DNA of 32,188 nucleotides. Source: DASRRB01 sp036732755 (GTDB taxonomy: Bacteria > Planctomycetota > B15-G4 > SIAN01). This document shows, one piece after another, positions 1-7,897 of this stretch. The stretch spans positions 1 through 32,188 of the forward strand of contig DAINBU010000054.1 in assembly GCA_036732755.1 (NCBI GenBank), written 5' to 3'. Positions within the stretch are counted from its first letter, which is position 1, and every line of letters begins with the position of its first letter. The translations under genes were made by a program, and so were the position numbers. Below the pieces are notes generated by a model that was not told the origin of the DNA, did not search any database, and saw only the letters and a program-made list of their open reading frames with translations.

Positions 1-1
1 C

Positions 2-409
2 GACGAGCGGCCGCGCGCCCGCGCCCGCGCGGAGCGCCGCCTCGGTGCGGCGACTTTCGCGGCCGGCCGCTTCGCCGAAGCCGCTGACCATTTCCGGCGC
101 GCCGCCGAGCTCGCCGGCGAGCCCGATGCATTCGCGCTCGAGCGCGCCGACGCCTTCCTCGCCGCCGGCGACGCGGCCGCGGGCGCGCTCCAGCTCCTGC
201 ACGCGCTCGCCGCGGGCGAGGCCGACGCCGAGCGGATCGCCGGGTCGCTGCGCTCCGCCGCCGACGGGGAGGCCGCGGCGCGCGCGCTCTGCGCCGCGGG
301 ACGGGGGGCGCGCGATGCCAAGCTGCGCGTCCGGTGCGCGGCGGTCTTCGGCGCGCTCGGCCAGCGCGAGCGCGAGCGCGAGCTGCTCGCGGCGGGAGAC
401 CCGCCGTGA
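2..409 (+). CDS. TPR-like protein, C-terminal part (5' end outside window)
   Basis: This is the C-terminal ~135 residues of a gene that begins before the window. Read from base 2 it is open to TGA at 407-409. The stretch around FAAGRFAEAADHFRRAAEL, followed by FALERADAFLAAGDAAAG, has the helix-turn-helix periodicity of tetratricopeptide repeats (small/large/small residues, Ala at the packing positions). The rest is Ala/Arg/Glu-rich helix ending in a charged tail. The stop overlaps the GTG start of the next gene by four bases (GTGA at 406-409), so it belongs to the same polysaccharide operon. TPR proteins in such clusters often scaffold assembly or act as co-polymerase partners; that role here is inference. 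With the N-terminus missing I cannot tell whether it is membrane-anchored or secreted. Confidence 0.6.
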   Translation, partial: DERPRARARAERRLGAATFAAGRFAEAADHFRRAAELAGEPDAFALERADAFLAAGDAAAGALQLLHALAAGEADAERIAGSLRSAADGEAAARALCAAGRGARDAKLRVRCAAVFGALGQRERERELLAAGDPP

Positions 410-1782
410 TCGCGGCGCTCCGTTCACCGCGCGCCGCGCCGTGGCTCCTCGCGAGCCTTGCCTTGGTGCCGCTCGCGCGCGGCGGCTTCGTGGCCGGTTT
501 TGGGACGACCCTCGCGCTCACGTGCGCGGCGGTCGCGGCCGCGCACGCCCGCGCTCGCACGCACGACGCGGCGGCGCCGGCGGCCCCGGCGCCGACGTCG
601 CGCTCCGCGACGCGCCTCACGTGGATCGTCGCGCTCGCCGCGCTCTGGACGGCGTGCGCGCTGCTGCCGCTGCCCGAAGCGGTCCGCAGTGTCCTCGCGC
701 CGGGCGCGACGGCGCTCGACCGCGCGCTCGGCCGCGCGCCGGGCTCCGCCCCGCTCACGCAGGATCCGGCCGCGACGCGCGTCGCCGTGCTCGCGCTCGG
801 CGTCGGGCTCGCGCTCGCCGCCGCCGCGCGCCGCGTCGCCGCCGACGGGGCGGCGCGCCGCCTCCTGATGCTGGCGATCGTCGCCGGCGCGGCCGGCGTC
901 GCGCTGCTCGGGATCGCCGAGACGTTCCTCGGCCGGCCGCTGATCCACCCCGACCTGCCGCCGCATGCCCGCCCGTTCGGGCCGTTCGCGAATCGCAACC
1001 ACGCCGCCTCGCTGCTGGTGCTGGCGCTGCCGCTCGCGCTCGGGCTGGCGCGCGCGGCCGAGCGCGACCGCGCGCCGCGCCGCGCGACGCCGTGGATCGC
1101 CGCGGCGGCGCTGCTCGTGATGGCGCTCCTGGTCAACGGCTCGCGCGGCGGCACGCTCACCGCGCTCGCGCTGCTCGCCTTCACGTTCGCGCTCGCGCGG
1201 CTCCGGCCGTGGGTCAAGGTCGCGGCGGCGGCGGGCCTCGCGCTCGCGTTCGTGCTGCCGGGCAGCGCCTGGACGCGCCGCGCCGACACGATCACGGTCG
1301 GTGAACGGGTCGCGCTCGCGCGCGACGCGCTGACCATGACGCGCGATGCTCCGCTCACCGGCATCGGCCTCGGCGCGTTCAGCGCGGCCTATCCGCCGTA
1401 CCAGAGCGTCGCAAAGGACCTGCGCTTCCGTCACGTCGAATCGGAGCCGTTCGAGCTGCTGGTCGAGGGGGGCGTCCCTCTCCTGGTGCTTGCGCTCGCC
1501 GCCGGAGCGATCCTCGCCTCGCTGGCGGCACGCATGTTCCGCGCGACGCGCGATCCGCTGGCGAAGGCGATCGCCGTGAGCGCCGTCGCCGTCCCGATCC
1601 ACGCCTGCTTCGACTTCCCGCTGCGTGTGCCGGGCGTCGTCGTGCCGTGGCTGCTGGTGGTGGGCTCGCTGATCGCGCTCGCCGACGCAGCGCAGCGCGG
1701 CGCGCCGCGCCGCGCGTGCGCCGCGCCGCGCGTGCGCCGCGCTGCGAGCGCGCCGCCGCGGCTCGAGGGCGCGGCGTCGTGA
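406..1782 (+). CDS. O-antigen ligase / Wzy-type polymerase family membrane protein
   Basis: A polytopic inner-membrane protein of 458 residues. GTG 406 is chosen because it overlaps the upstream stop as GTGA and begins just before the first hydrophobic helix; an in-frame upstream start at 334 would overlap the previous gene by 76 bases. About ten hydrophobic segments are visible. Family hallmarks of the O-antigen ligase/Wzy_C superfamily are FANRNH around residues 194-199, NGSRGG near 244-249, TGIGLGAF near 318-325, and the EPFELLVEGGVP segment just after the periplasmic loop. These enzymes join undecaprenyl-linked glycan units or transfer glycan to an acceptor on the periplasmic face. Sequence alone does not separate polymerase from ligase. 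The last ~30 residues are Arg/Ala/Pro-rich, encoded partly by a 16-base tandem repeat. Confidence 0.85.
   Translation: MIAALRSPRAAPWLLASLALVPLARGGFVAGFGTTLALTCAAVAAAHARARTHDAAAPAAPAPTSRSATRLTWIVALAALWTACALLPLPEAVRSVLAPGATALDRALGRAPGSAPLTQDPAATRVAVLALGVGLALAAAARRVAADGAARRLLMLAIVAGAAGVALLGIAETFLGRPLIHPDLPPHARPFGPFANRNHAASLLVLALPLALGLARAAERDRAPRRATPWIAAAALLVMALLVNGSRGGTLTALALLAFTFALARLRPWVKVAAAAGLALAFVLPGSAWTRRADTITVGERVALARDALTMTRDAPLTGIGLGAFSAAYPPYQSVAKDLRFRHVESEPFELLVEGGVPLLVLALAAGAILASLAARMFRATRDPLAKAIAVSAVAVPIHACFDFPLRVPGVVVPWLLVVGSLIALADAAQRGAPRRACAAPRVRRAASAPPRLEGAAS
1709..1741 (+). repeat. 16-base-period tandem repeat in the 3' end of the first O-antigen ligase gene
   Basis: GCCGCGCGTGCGCCGCG occurs at 1709-1725 and again at 1725-1741, sharing one base, so the period is 16. 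Because 16 is not a multiple of three, the two copies are read in different frames (RRACAAPR then VRRAAS). They encode the basic, low-complexity C-terminal tail. Gain or loss of a unit would change the tail and the overlap with the next gene. Confidence 0.7.
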
Positions 1783-2960
1783 GCCTCCGAATCCTCGAGG
1801 TGCTCGGGTACTCCTGCGCCGGAGGCGCCGCCGAGTCGGTGCTCGAGCTCGCCGCCGCGCTCGGCCGCGACGGCTTCTCCGTGACGCTCGCCGCGCCCGA
1901 TTCGGCAGGCTTCCCGGCGCGCGTCGCCGCCGCGGGCGCGCGCTTCGTGCCGGTCGCGCTCGCGTCGCGGCGCGACTGGCGCAGCTTTTCCACTCTCGTG
2001 CGCCTGCTCCGCCGCGAGCGCTTCGACGTCGTCCACACCCACTGCCGCAACGCCGACCTGTACGGCGGGCTCGCGGCGCGCGCGACGGGCACGCCGCACG
2101 TCGCCCACCTGCGCGGGCTCCTCGTCGACGGCGACGGCGCCGTCGCGAACGGCTGGGTCGATCGGCTCCATCGCACGCTGCTGCGCCGCTCCGCGCGCCG
2201 CGTCGTCGCGATCAGCGAGGCGGTGCGGCGGCGCGCGCTCGCGCTCCTGGGCGGCGCGCCCGGGCGCATCGTGACGGTGCGCAACGGCGTCGACGTGATG
2301 CGCTTCCGTGCTCCTCGTCGCGCCGCGGCCGAGGTCCGCGCCGAGCTCGCGATCCCCGACGGCGCGCCACTCCTGGTCGCGATCGGGACGCTCGGACGCT
2401 GCAAAGGCCAGGACGTCGCGATCGACGCGCTGGCGCGCATGGCGAATCCGTCCGATCGGAGCCGCACCGCCCATCTCGTCCTGGTCGGAGAGGGTCCCGA
2501 TAGCGGCGCGCTCGTGGCGCAGGCGCACCGTCTCGGGATCGCCGGGCGCGTCCGCTTCGCCGGCGTGCGGGCGCGGGATGACGTCGCCGACCTGCTGCAC
2601 GCCGCCGACCTCCTCGTCCACGCCGCGCGCTGGGAGGGGTTCGGGCGCGTCGTCGCCGAAGCGATGGCGGCCGGCCGGCCGGTCGTCGCGACGCGCGTCG
2701 GCGGCCTCGAAGAGATCGTCGCCGACGGCGCGACCGGGATCCTGATCGAGCCCGAGCGGCCCGATGCGCTCGCGCGCGCCGCCGACGAGCTCCTCGCCGA
2801 TCGGCCGCGCGCGCAGCGGCTCGGGCGCGCCGCCGCCGACTTCGCGGCGCGCGAGCTCGACGTCGCCGCCACCGCGCGCGGCGTCGCACGGGTGCTGCGC
2901 GAGGTCGTGGCACCAGCGCGGCGCGGCCGCGCTCTCGCCTCCGCGGAAACAGCGCCGTGA
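1779..2960 (+). CDS. Glycosyltransferase family 4
   Basis: A 393-residue retaining GT-B glycosyltransferase, expected at the cytoplasmic face, adding a sugar from an NDP-sugar to the growing lipid-linked oligosaccharide. GTG 1779 overlaps the previous stop (GTGA). The N-terminal Rossmann half starts SLRILEVLGYSCAGGAAESV with the Gly-rich acceptor-side loop. The C-terminal half has LVAIGTLGRCKGQDVAIDAL and the GT4 EX7E signature in EGFGRVVAE (E286 and E294), followed by GRPVVATRVGGLEEIV and the usual GILIEP donor-site strand. Length and layout are normal for GT4. Donor and linkage cannot be read from the sequence. Confidence 0.9.
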   Translation: MSLRILEVLGYSCAGGAAESVLELAAALGRDGFSVTLAAPDSAGFPARVAAAGARFVPVALASRRDWRSFSTLVRLLRRERFDVVHTHCRNADLYGGLAARATGTPHVAHLRGLLVDGDGAVANGWVDRLHRTLLRRSARRVVAISEAVRRRALALLGGAPGRIVTVRNGVDVMRFRAPRRAAAEVRAELAIPDGAPLLVAIGTLGRCKGQDVAIDALARMANPSDRSRTAHLVLVGEGPDSGALVAQAHRLGIAGRVRFAGVRARDDVADLLHAADLLVHAARWEGFGRVVAEAMAAGRPVVATRVGGLEEIVADGATGILIEPERPDALARAADELLADRPRAQRLGRAAADFAARELDVAATARGVARVLREVVAPARRGRALASAETAP

Positions 2961-4450
2961 ACGCGACCCCGCGCCTCGCTCCGCTGCCGGCCGCGCCCGC
3001 GGCGCCGCGCTTCGCGCGCCTCACGCTGATCGTGCTCGGCGCGCTGCTCGCCGGCCCGCTCGCGGCGCTCGCGCTCGACGGGAATCGCATTGCGCTCGCG
3101 CTCGTCGGGAGCGGCACCCTCCTGCTCGCGCTCGCCGCGGTCGGGCTGCGCGGCCTCGACCTCGGACTGCTCGCGGTCGACCTCGCGGCGCTCGCCTTCT
3201 TCACGGCGATCCGCCACCGGACGGCCGGCGAGCTCGAGCGCCCCCACCCCTTCTACGACTGGACGCTCTGGCGCATGACCGCGCCCGAGCTGCTGGCCGT
3301 CGCCGCGCTGCTCGCCCATGCGCTGCGCCGCTTCGTGCTGCGCGAGGCGGCGCCGGCGCGCGCCGGCCCGGTGCCGTGGCTGGTCGGCGCGTTTCTCGTG
3401 ATCGGGCTCCTGGTCGGGCTGGTGCGCGGCAATCCGCTGGAAGCGTGCCTGCGCGACGGGAGAAAGGTCGCCTACGTCGCGCTCGCCCACTTGCTGATCG
3501 TGCAGATCGCCGACACGCCCGCGCGCCGCCGCACGGTCGTGCGCGTCGTCGCGGTCGCGCTCGTCGGCACGGCGCTGGCGACGGTCGTCGCTTACCTCCT
3601 GGGCGAGGGCTTCCGCTACAACGGCTTCCTGCGCGCGAGCGTGGACGTCACCGACTTCCTCGGATTCCTTGCGCTCCTTTGCGTCCCGGCCGCGCTGCTG
3701 CGCGCGGCGCCCGGCGGCGCGGGCCGGCGCGCCCTCCTCGTCACCGGCCTCGTCGTCGCCAGCGCCGCGACCCTCTCGACCTTCTCGCGCGCCGCGTGGT
3801 GTGCCGCGCCGATCGGCCTCGCGATCACGCTGCTCCATCCGGTCGGTGACGCGGCGCCGGGCGGCAGCGCGCGCCGCCTGCCGCGCGTCGCCATCGCGCT
3901 CGTGCTGGTTTGCGCGATCGGCGGGCCGCTCCTGTTTTCCGGCCTTGCCGACCGCGCCGTCGCGCGCGTCGGCGCCCTCTTCGACCGCAACGGCGACCCG
4001 AGCGTGACCTACCGCGTGCGCGAGCTGCGCGGCGCGCTCGAAGTCGCGGTCGACCATCCGGCCGCCGGGATCGGGCTCGGGACCGCCTTCGACGTCGGCG
4101 CGGCGATCGTCGACCGCCGGCGCGGCAGCGCGACGCTCGTCCACAACCTCTTCGTCTGGAGCGCGGTGAAGGCGGGGCTGCCCGGCCTCCTGCTGTTGCT
4201 CGCCGCGATCGGGTGGGCGCTCGCCTCGCTGTCGCGCACCGCGCGCGGCCACCCCGATCGCGACGAGGCGGGCTTCGCGCTCGGCCTGCTCGGCCTGCTC
4301 GCGACCTTCCTCGTGATCGGGATGGTGGGCGCGATGCTGAACCAGGCGCGCACCGCCTTCCTGCTCGGCACCGTGACGGGCCTCGCGCAGTCGATCGCGC
4401 TGCCGCGCCGCACGGAGCGCACCCGATGCCCAACGGAGAACTCGTCATGA
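2957..4450 (+). CDS. Second O-antigen ligase/polymerase-like membrane protein
   Basis: A 497-residue polytopic membrane protein starting at GTG 2957 (GTGA overlap with the preceding stop). Roughly eleven hydrophobic segments surround a longer periplasmic loop. Weaker but recognisable O-antigen ligase features are VTYRVRELRGALEVAVDHPAAGIGLG, with the G-I-G-L-G turn near residue 371, and VHNLFVWSAVKAGLPG near 395-410, matching the His-Asn-containing segment common in this superfamily. NQARTAFLLGTVTG near the C-terminus resembles a final helix. It is clearly different in sequence from the protein encoded at 406-1782, so it is not a recent duplicate. One may polymerise (Wzy) and the other ligate or modify; which is which is inference. 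Confidence 0.75.
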   Translation: MNATPRLAPLPAAPAAPRFARLTLIVLGALLAGPLAALALDGNRIALALVGSGTLLLALAAVGLRGLDLGLLAVDLAALAFFTAIRHRTAGELERPHPFYDWTLWRMTAPELLAVAALLAHALRRFVLREAAPARAGPVPWLVGAFLVIGLLVGLVRGNPLEACLRDGRKVAYVALAHLLIVQIADTPARRRTVVRVVAVALVGTALATVVAYLLGEGFRYNGFLRASVDVTDFLGFLALLCVPAALLRAAPGGAGRRALLVTGLVVASAATLSTFSRAAWCAAPIGLAITLLHPVGDAAPGGSARRLPRVAIALVLVCAIGGPLLFSGLADRAVARVGALFDRNGDPSVTYRVRELRGALEVAVDHPAAGIGLGTAFDVGAAIVDRRRGSATLVHNLFVWSAVKAGLPGLLLLLAAIGWALASLSRTARGHPDRDEAGFALGLLGLLATFLVIGMVGAMLNQARTAFLLGTVTGLAQSIALPRRTERTRCPTENSS

Positions 4451-5553
4451 AGGTCGTCTACTTCGGCTCCTACGACGACCGCGTGAGCCCACGCGTGCGG
4501 CAGCTGCGCGAAGGGCTGCGGCGCGCCGGCGTCGAGGTCGTCGAGTGCCGTGCGCAGGGGCGCGCGCTGCCGCGCTACGCGAAGCTGCTCTCGGCGCTGC
4601 CGCGCGCGGCGCGCGGCGCCGACGTCCTGTTGGTCGGCAAGCCGGGCCAGCGCGAGATGCCGCTCGCCGCCGCGCTCGCGCGGACGTTCCGCCTGCCGCT
4701 CGCCTTCGACTGCTTCGCGTCGCTCTACGTGAACGAGGTGCTCGAGCGGCAGCGCGTCGCGCGCGGCTCGTTCCAGGCGTGGAAGCTCGCGCAGCTCGAC
4801 CGCTTCGCGCTGCGCCACGCCGACCTCGGTCTGGTCGACACGCTCGCGCACGGGCGGCTGATCGCGGCGACGCTGCTGCCGGCGAGCGCAGGCGCCGCTC
4901 CGCTGCGGCGCGTCTTCGTCGGCGCGGAGGAGCAGTTCCGGCCGCTGCCGCCGCCGAACGACGCGGAGCCGCTCGAGGCGCTCTTCGTCGCGACTTTCAT
5001 CCCGTTCCAGGGAGCCGACGTGATCCTGCGCGCCGCCGCGCTCCTGCGGCGCGAGCGGCGGCTGCGCTTCACGCTGCTGGGCCACGGGCAGACGCGCGCG
5101 GCGATGGTCGCGCTCGCGGCGGAGCTGCGCCTCGACAACGTCCGCTTCGAGGCGCCGCTCCCCTACGCCGCGCTGCCGGAGCGGATCGCGCGGGCCGGAC
5201 TCTGCCTCGGCCACTTCGGCGACTCGCCGACGGCGCGGGCGGTGATCCCGAAGAAGGTCTTCGCCGCGCTCGCCTCGGCGCGCGCGGCCGTGACCGCCGA
5301 CGGGCCGGGCGTCCGCGAGGCGCTCGACGCGACGACCGCCTTCCTCTGCCGGCCGGGCGATCCCGAGGATCTCGCGGCCACGCTGCGGCGCGCGCTCGAG
5401 GACCCGGCGGAACGCGAAGCGGTCGCGCAGCGCGGCCGCGCGCTGTACGAGCGGCTCTTCACGACCGAGGCGGTCGGCCGCGCCTGCCGCGACGTGCTCG
5501 CCGAGTGCGTGCGGGGACGGGCGCGCGCCGGCGCGCTCGAGGCCGTCTCGTGA
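4447..5553 (+). CDS. GT4/GT-B-type glycosyltransferase
   Basis: A 368-residue GT-B-like glycosyltransferase. ATG 4447 overlaps the previous stop as ATGA and has GGAG at 4435-4438 upstream, which favours it over the in-frame ATG 4426. The N-terminal half (MKVVYFGSYDDRVSPRVRQLREGLRRAGVEVVECRA) is the acceptor Rossmann domain. The C-terminal half has FVATFIPFQGADVILRAAALL, FTLLGHGQTRAAM and VIPKKVFAALASARAAVTADGPGVREAL, matching the donor domain of GT4-like enzymes. The usual EX7E glutamates are not obvious: the equivalent stretch reads LGHFGDSPTARAVIPKKVFAAL, so the member is divergent. It sits between a ligase-like gene and the flippase. The substrate is unknown. Confidence 0.78.
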   Translation: MKVVYFGSYDDRVSPRVRQLREGLRRAGVEVVECRAQGRALPRYAKLLSALPRAARGADVLLVGKPGQREMPLAAALARTFRLPLAFDCFASLYVNEVLERQRVARGSFQAWKLAQLDRFALRHADLGLVDTLAHGRLIAATLLPASAGAAPLRRVFVGAEEQFRPLPPPNDAEPLEALFVATFIPFQGADVILRAAALLRRERRLRFTLLGHGQTRAAMVALAAELRLDNVRFEAPLPYAALPERIARAGLCLGHFGDSPTARAVIPKKVFAALASARAAVTADGPGVREALDATTAFLCRPGDPEDLAATLRRALEDPAEREAVAQRGRALYERLFTTEAVGRACRDVLAECVRGRARAGALEAVS

Positions 5554-6959
5554 GCTCGGCGGAACCGCTCGCGCCGAAGCTCCAGCGCGGCGCCGCGGCG
5601 ATCGCGGCGGGCGCCGTCGCGAGCCGTCTCCTGCAGCTCGCCGCCTACGCGCTGCTCGCCCGCCAGCTCGCCCCCTCCGACTTCGGCGCCCTCTCGCTCG
5701 CGAGCGTCGCCGTGAACGCGCTCGCGTTGCTGCCCGGCCTCGGGCTCGGCACGGCGCTCCTCGCGCAGCCGGACGATCCGCGCCGCGTCGCACGCACGGC
5801 GCTCTCGGCGGCGCTGCTCGGCGGCGCGGTCGTGGTCGCGGCCGCGCTCGCCGTCGGCGTCGCGGTCACGCGCTCGAAGGGCGCCGAGGTCGGCGAGCTC
5901 GTGCCGCTGCTCGGGATCGCCCTCTTCTTCCAGGGGCCCGGGACGATCGCCGGCGCGCTGCTCGACCGCGAGCTGCGCTTCGCGCCGCGCGTCGCCGCCG
6001 ACGTCGCGGGGGGCGTCGCCTTCGCCGCCGTCGCGCTGCTCGCCGCGCGCTCGGGCCTCGGCGCGCGCTCGCTCGCGCTCGGCCTGGTCGCCTCGGCCTT
6101 CACGCAGTCGGCGGTCGCGCTGGGAGCGGCGCGGCTCGCGCCGACGCTGAAACCCCGCTGGCGCGAGCTGCGCGGCGCATCGCGCCTCGGCGCGCTCGTG
6201 CTGGCCACGACGCTGCTGCAGTGGCTCTTCGTCTCGAGCGACGTCGTCTGGATCGAGCGGCGCTTCGGCCGCGACGCGCTCGGCCTCTATTCGACGGCGC
6301 TGCAGCTCGCGATGGCGCCCGCGACGGCGCTCGGCCTCTTTTCATCCCGGCTTGCCTTGCCCGCCTTGGTGCACGCCCGGGATGTCGGCGCGCCGCGCGG
6401 CGCCGGCTTCCTGCGCGCGACAGCCGCCGCCGCCGCGCTCGCCGCCGTGCCCGCGGCGCTCTTCGTGGTCGCGCCGCAGCCGCTGATCGCGCTCCTGTAC
6501 GGGCCGCGCTTCGCCGGCTGCGCGCCGCTCCTGCCGCTCCTCGCGATCCACTCGTTCGCGCGCGTGCTGGGCGGACTGGCCGGACCGGCGCTGCTCTCGA
6601 CCGGATTCGCGCGCGCCCCGCTCGCGCTCGTCCTCGCGCAGAACCTCGTCGCGATCCCGCTCGCCGGGCTCGTCCCCGCCGAGTACGGCGCGGCCGGCGT
6701 CGCGCTCGTCTACAGCCTCGTCGCCGCGGTCGCCTGCGTCGTCGCGCTGCGCCTCGGCGCCGCGCGCCTCGACCTCCGGGGCGACGGGACGCTGCGCGCC
6801 GCGCTGCTCCCGTGGATCGGGGCGGTCGCGCCGGCGGTGGCCGGTGCGCTGCTCTTCCAGCATGGCCACTGGCACGGCGGCTGGATCGGCCTCGCGGCGG
6901 GACTCGCGGTGCTCGTCCTCCAGACGCGCCACCGCTGGCGCCGAGGAGCCTGCGCATGA
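5550..6959 (+). CDS. Wzx-type oligosaccharide flippase (MATE/MOP superfamily)
   Basis: A 469-residue integral membrane protein beginning at GTG 5550 (GTGA overlap). The N-terminus (LQRGAAAIAAGAVASRLLQLAAYALLARQLAPSDFGALSLASVAVNALALLPGLGLGTALL) is characteristic of polysaccharide-biosynthesis flippases of the MOP superfamily. That family has 12-14 helices, and about 12 hydrophobic segments can be traced here. An internal segment (FVSSDVVWIERRFGRDALGLYSTALQLAMAP) matches the second repeat of the family. Its expected role is to flip undecaprenyl-diphosphate-linked oligosaccharide from the cytoplasmic to the periplasmic leaflet, where the ligase/polymerase-like proteins of this operon act. Confidence 0.88.
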   Translation: MSSAEPLAPKLQRGAAAIAAGAVASRLLQLAAYALLARQLAPSDFGALSLASVAVNALALLPGLGLGTALLAQPDDPRRVARTALSAALLGGAVVVAAALAVGVAVTRSKGAEVGELVPLLGIALFFQGPGTIAGALLDRELRFAPRVAADVAGGVAFAAVALLAARSGLGARSLALGLVASAFTQSAVALGAARLAPTLKPRWRELRGASRLGALVLATTLLQWLFVSSDVVWIERRFGRDALGLYSTALQLAMAPATALGLFSSRLALPALVHARDVGAPRGAGFLRATAAAAALAAVPAALFVVAPQPLIALLYGPRFAGCAPLLPLLAIHSFARVLGGLAGPALLSTGFARAPLALVLAQNLVAIPLAGLVPAEYGAAGVALVYSLVAAVACVVALRLGAARLDLRGDGTLRAALLPWIGAVAPAVAGALLFQHGHWHGGWIGLAAGLAVLVLQTRHRWRRGACA

Positions 6960-7897
6960 GCGCGCTCCCGATCTCGATCGTCGTCCCGACTTTCGACCGG
7001 CCCGACCAGCTGCGTCAGACGGTGCCGTCGTGGCTGCGCCAGGAGGTCCAGGAGATCCTCGTCGTCGACGACGGCAGCCCTGCTCCGATCGAGCCGCTGG
7101 TGCGCGAGCTCGCGGCCGGCGATCCACGCGTGCGCACGCTGCGCCTCGCGCGCAACCGCGGCTCGCCGGCGGCGCGCAACACCGGCGCCGACGCGGCGAC
7201 CGGCGAGTCGGTCCTCTTCGTCGACGACGACGTCCACCTCGCCGACGGCTACGCGCGCACGCTGCACGAGCACCGCGTCGCGGCCGGCGCCGACGCCGCG
7301 GCGGGGCGGCGGCTGTGGCTGCGCCGCGGCGAGACGCCCGCGCAGGCGCGGCGCGCCCGCACGCGCCGCGTCGCGCCCGACCGGTTGGTCGACCGGCGCC
7401 ATTTCGCCTACGACGACGAGGCCGATTTCGACGGCGACGTCGAGGTACCCATGGCGTGCGCGATCATGCTGGTGCGCCGCACCTGGTTCGCGCGCGCCCG
7501 CTTCGACGAGACGCTCTACCGGCGCACCGGATTCCGCGAGGAGACCGACTTCCAGATCCAGCTCGCGCGGCTCGGCGCGCGCCTGATCGCCTGCCCGCAC
7601 GCGCTCTGCTTCAATCGGCCGCGCAGCGAGGCCGGGCTGCGGGGCGGACAACGGAACGGACGCGTGCTGCGCTACGAGTGGCGGCTCCTCGCCAACGACG
7701 CTGCGTTCCGCCGCAAACACTTCGTCGCGCTCGGGCACGAGCTCGGCTTCGAGCCCGGGCTGACGCCGTGGCTCGGCGCGCTCCACCACTACTTCGGCTA
7801 CCGCGTGCCGTCGAAGCTGCGCCACGTGTTCGGCACCGCGCCAAGGGGCACCGCGCCAAGTGGCGCCGCGCTCGAGCGGGACGGAGCGGCGCCGTGA
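6956..7897 (+). CDS. Glycosyltransferase family 2
   Basis: A 313-residue GT-A fold enzyme; ATG 6956 overlaps the flippase stop (ATGA). The N-terminus ISIVVPTFDRPDQLRQTVPSWLRQ leads into VDDG (residues 37-40), the nucleotide-binding Asp pair. RLARNRGSPAARNTGADAATGESVLFVDDDV follows, with the metal-binding DxD equivalent at about residues 90-92. FREETDFQIQLARLGARL is the C-terminal ED-containing helix that normally carries the catalytic base region. This layout is typical of inverting GT2 enzymes acting at the cytoplasmic face. The last ~18 residues contain a five-residue tandem repeat (GTAPR/GTAPS/GAALE) outside the fold. No membrane helix is evident. Confidence 0.9.
   Translation: MSALPISIVVPTFDRPDQLRQTVPSWLRQEVQEILVVDDGSPAPIEPLVRELAAGDPRVRTLRLARNRGSPAARNTGADAATGESVLFVDDDVHLADGYARTLHEHRVAAGADAAAGRRLWLRRGETPAQARRARTRRVAPDRLVDRRHFAYDDEADFDGDVEVPMACAIMLVRRTWFARARFDETLYRRTGFREETDFQIQLARLGARLIACPHALCFNRPRSEAGLRGGQRNGRVLRYEWRLLANDAAFRRKHFVALGHELGFEPGLTPWLGALHHYFGYRVPSKLRHVFGTAPRGTAPSGAALERDGAAP
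7832..7875 (+). repeat. 15-base tandem repeat in the 3' end of the GT2 gene
   Basis: GGCACCGCGCCAAG is present at 7832-7845 and 7847-7860 (period 15), with a degraded third copy starting near 7862. It stays in frame and encodes GTAPR-GTAPS-GAALE at the C-terminal tail. Copy-number change would lengthen or shorten the tail by five residues without shifting the frame. Confidence 0.7.

Noticed and set aside
1379..4252. A 957-codon open frame on the minus strand
   Set aside because: It is antisense to two polysaccharide genes with clear family motifs. Its product is Arg/Ala/Asp repeats with no domain.
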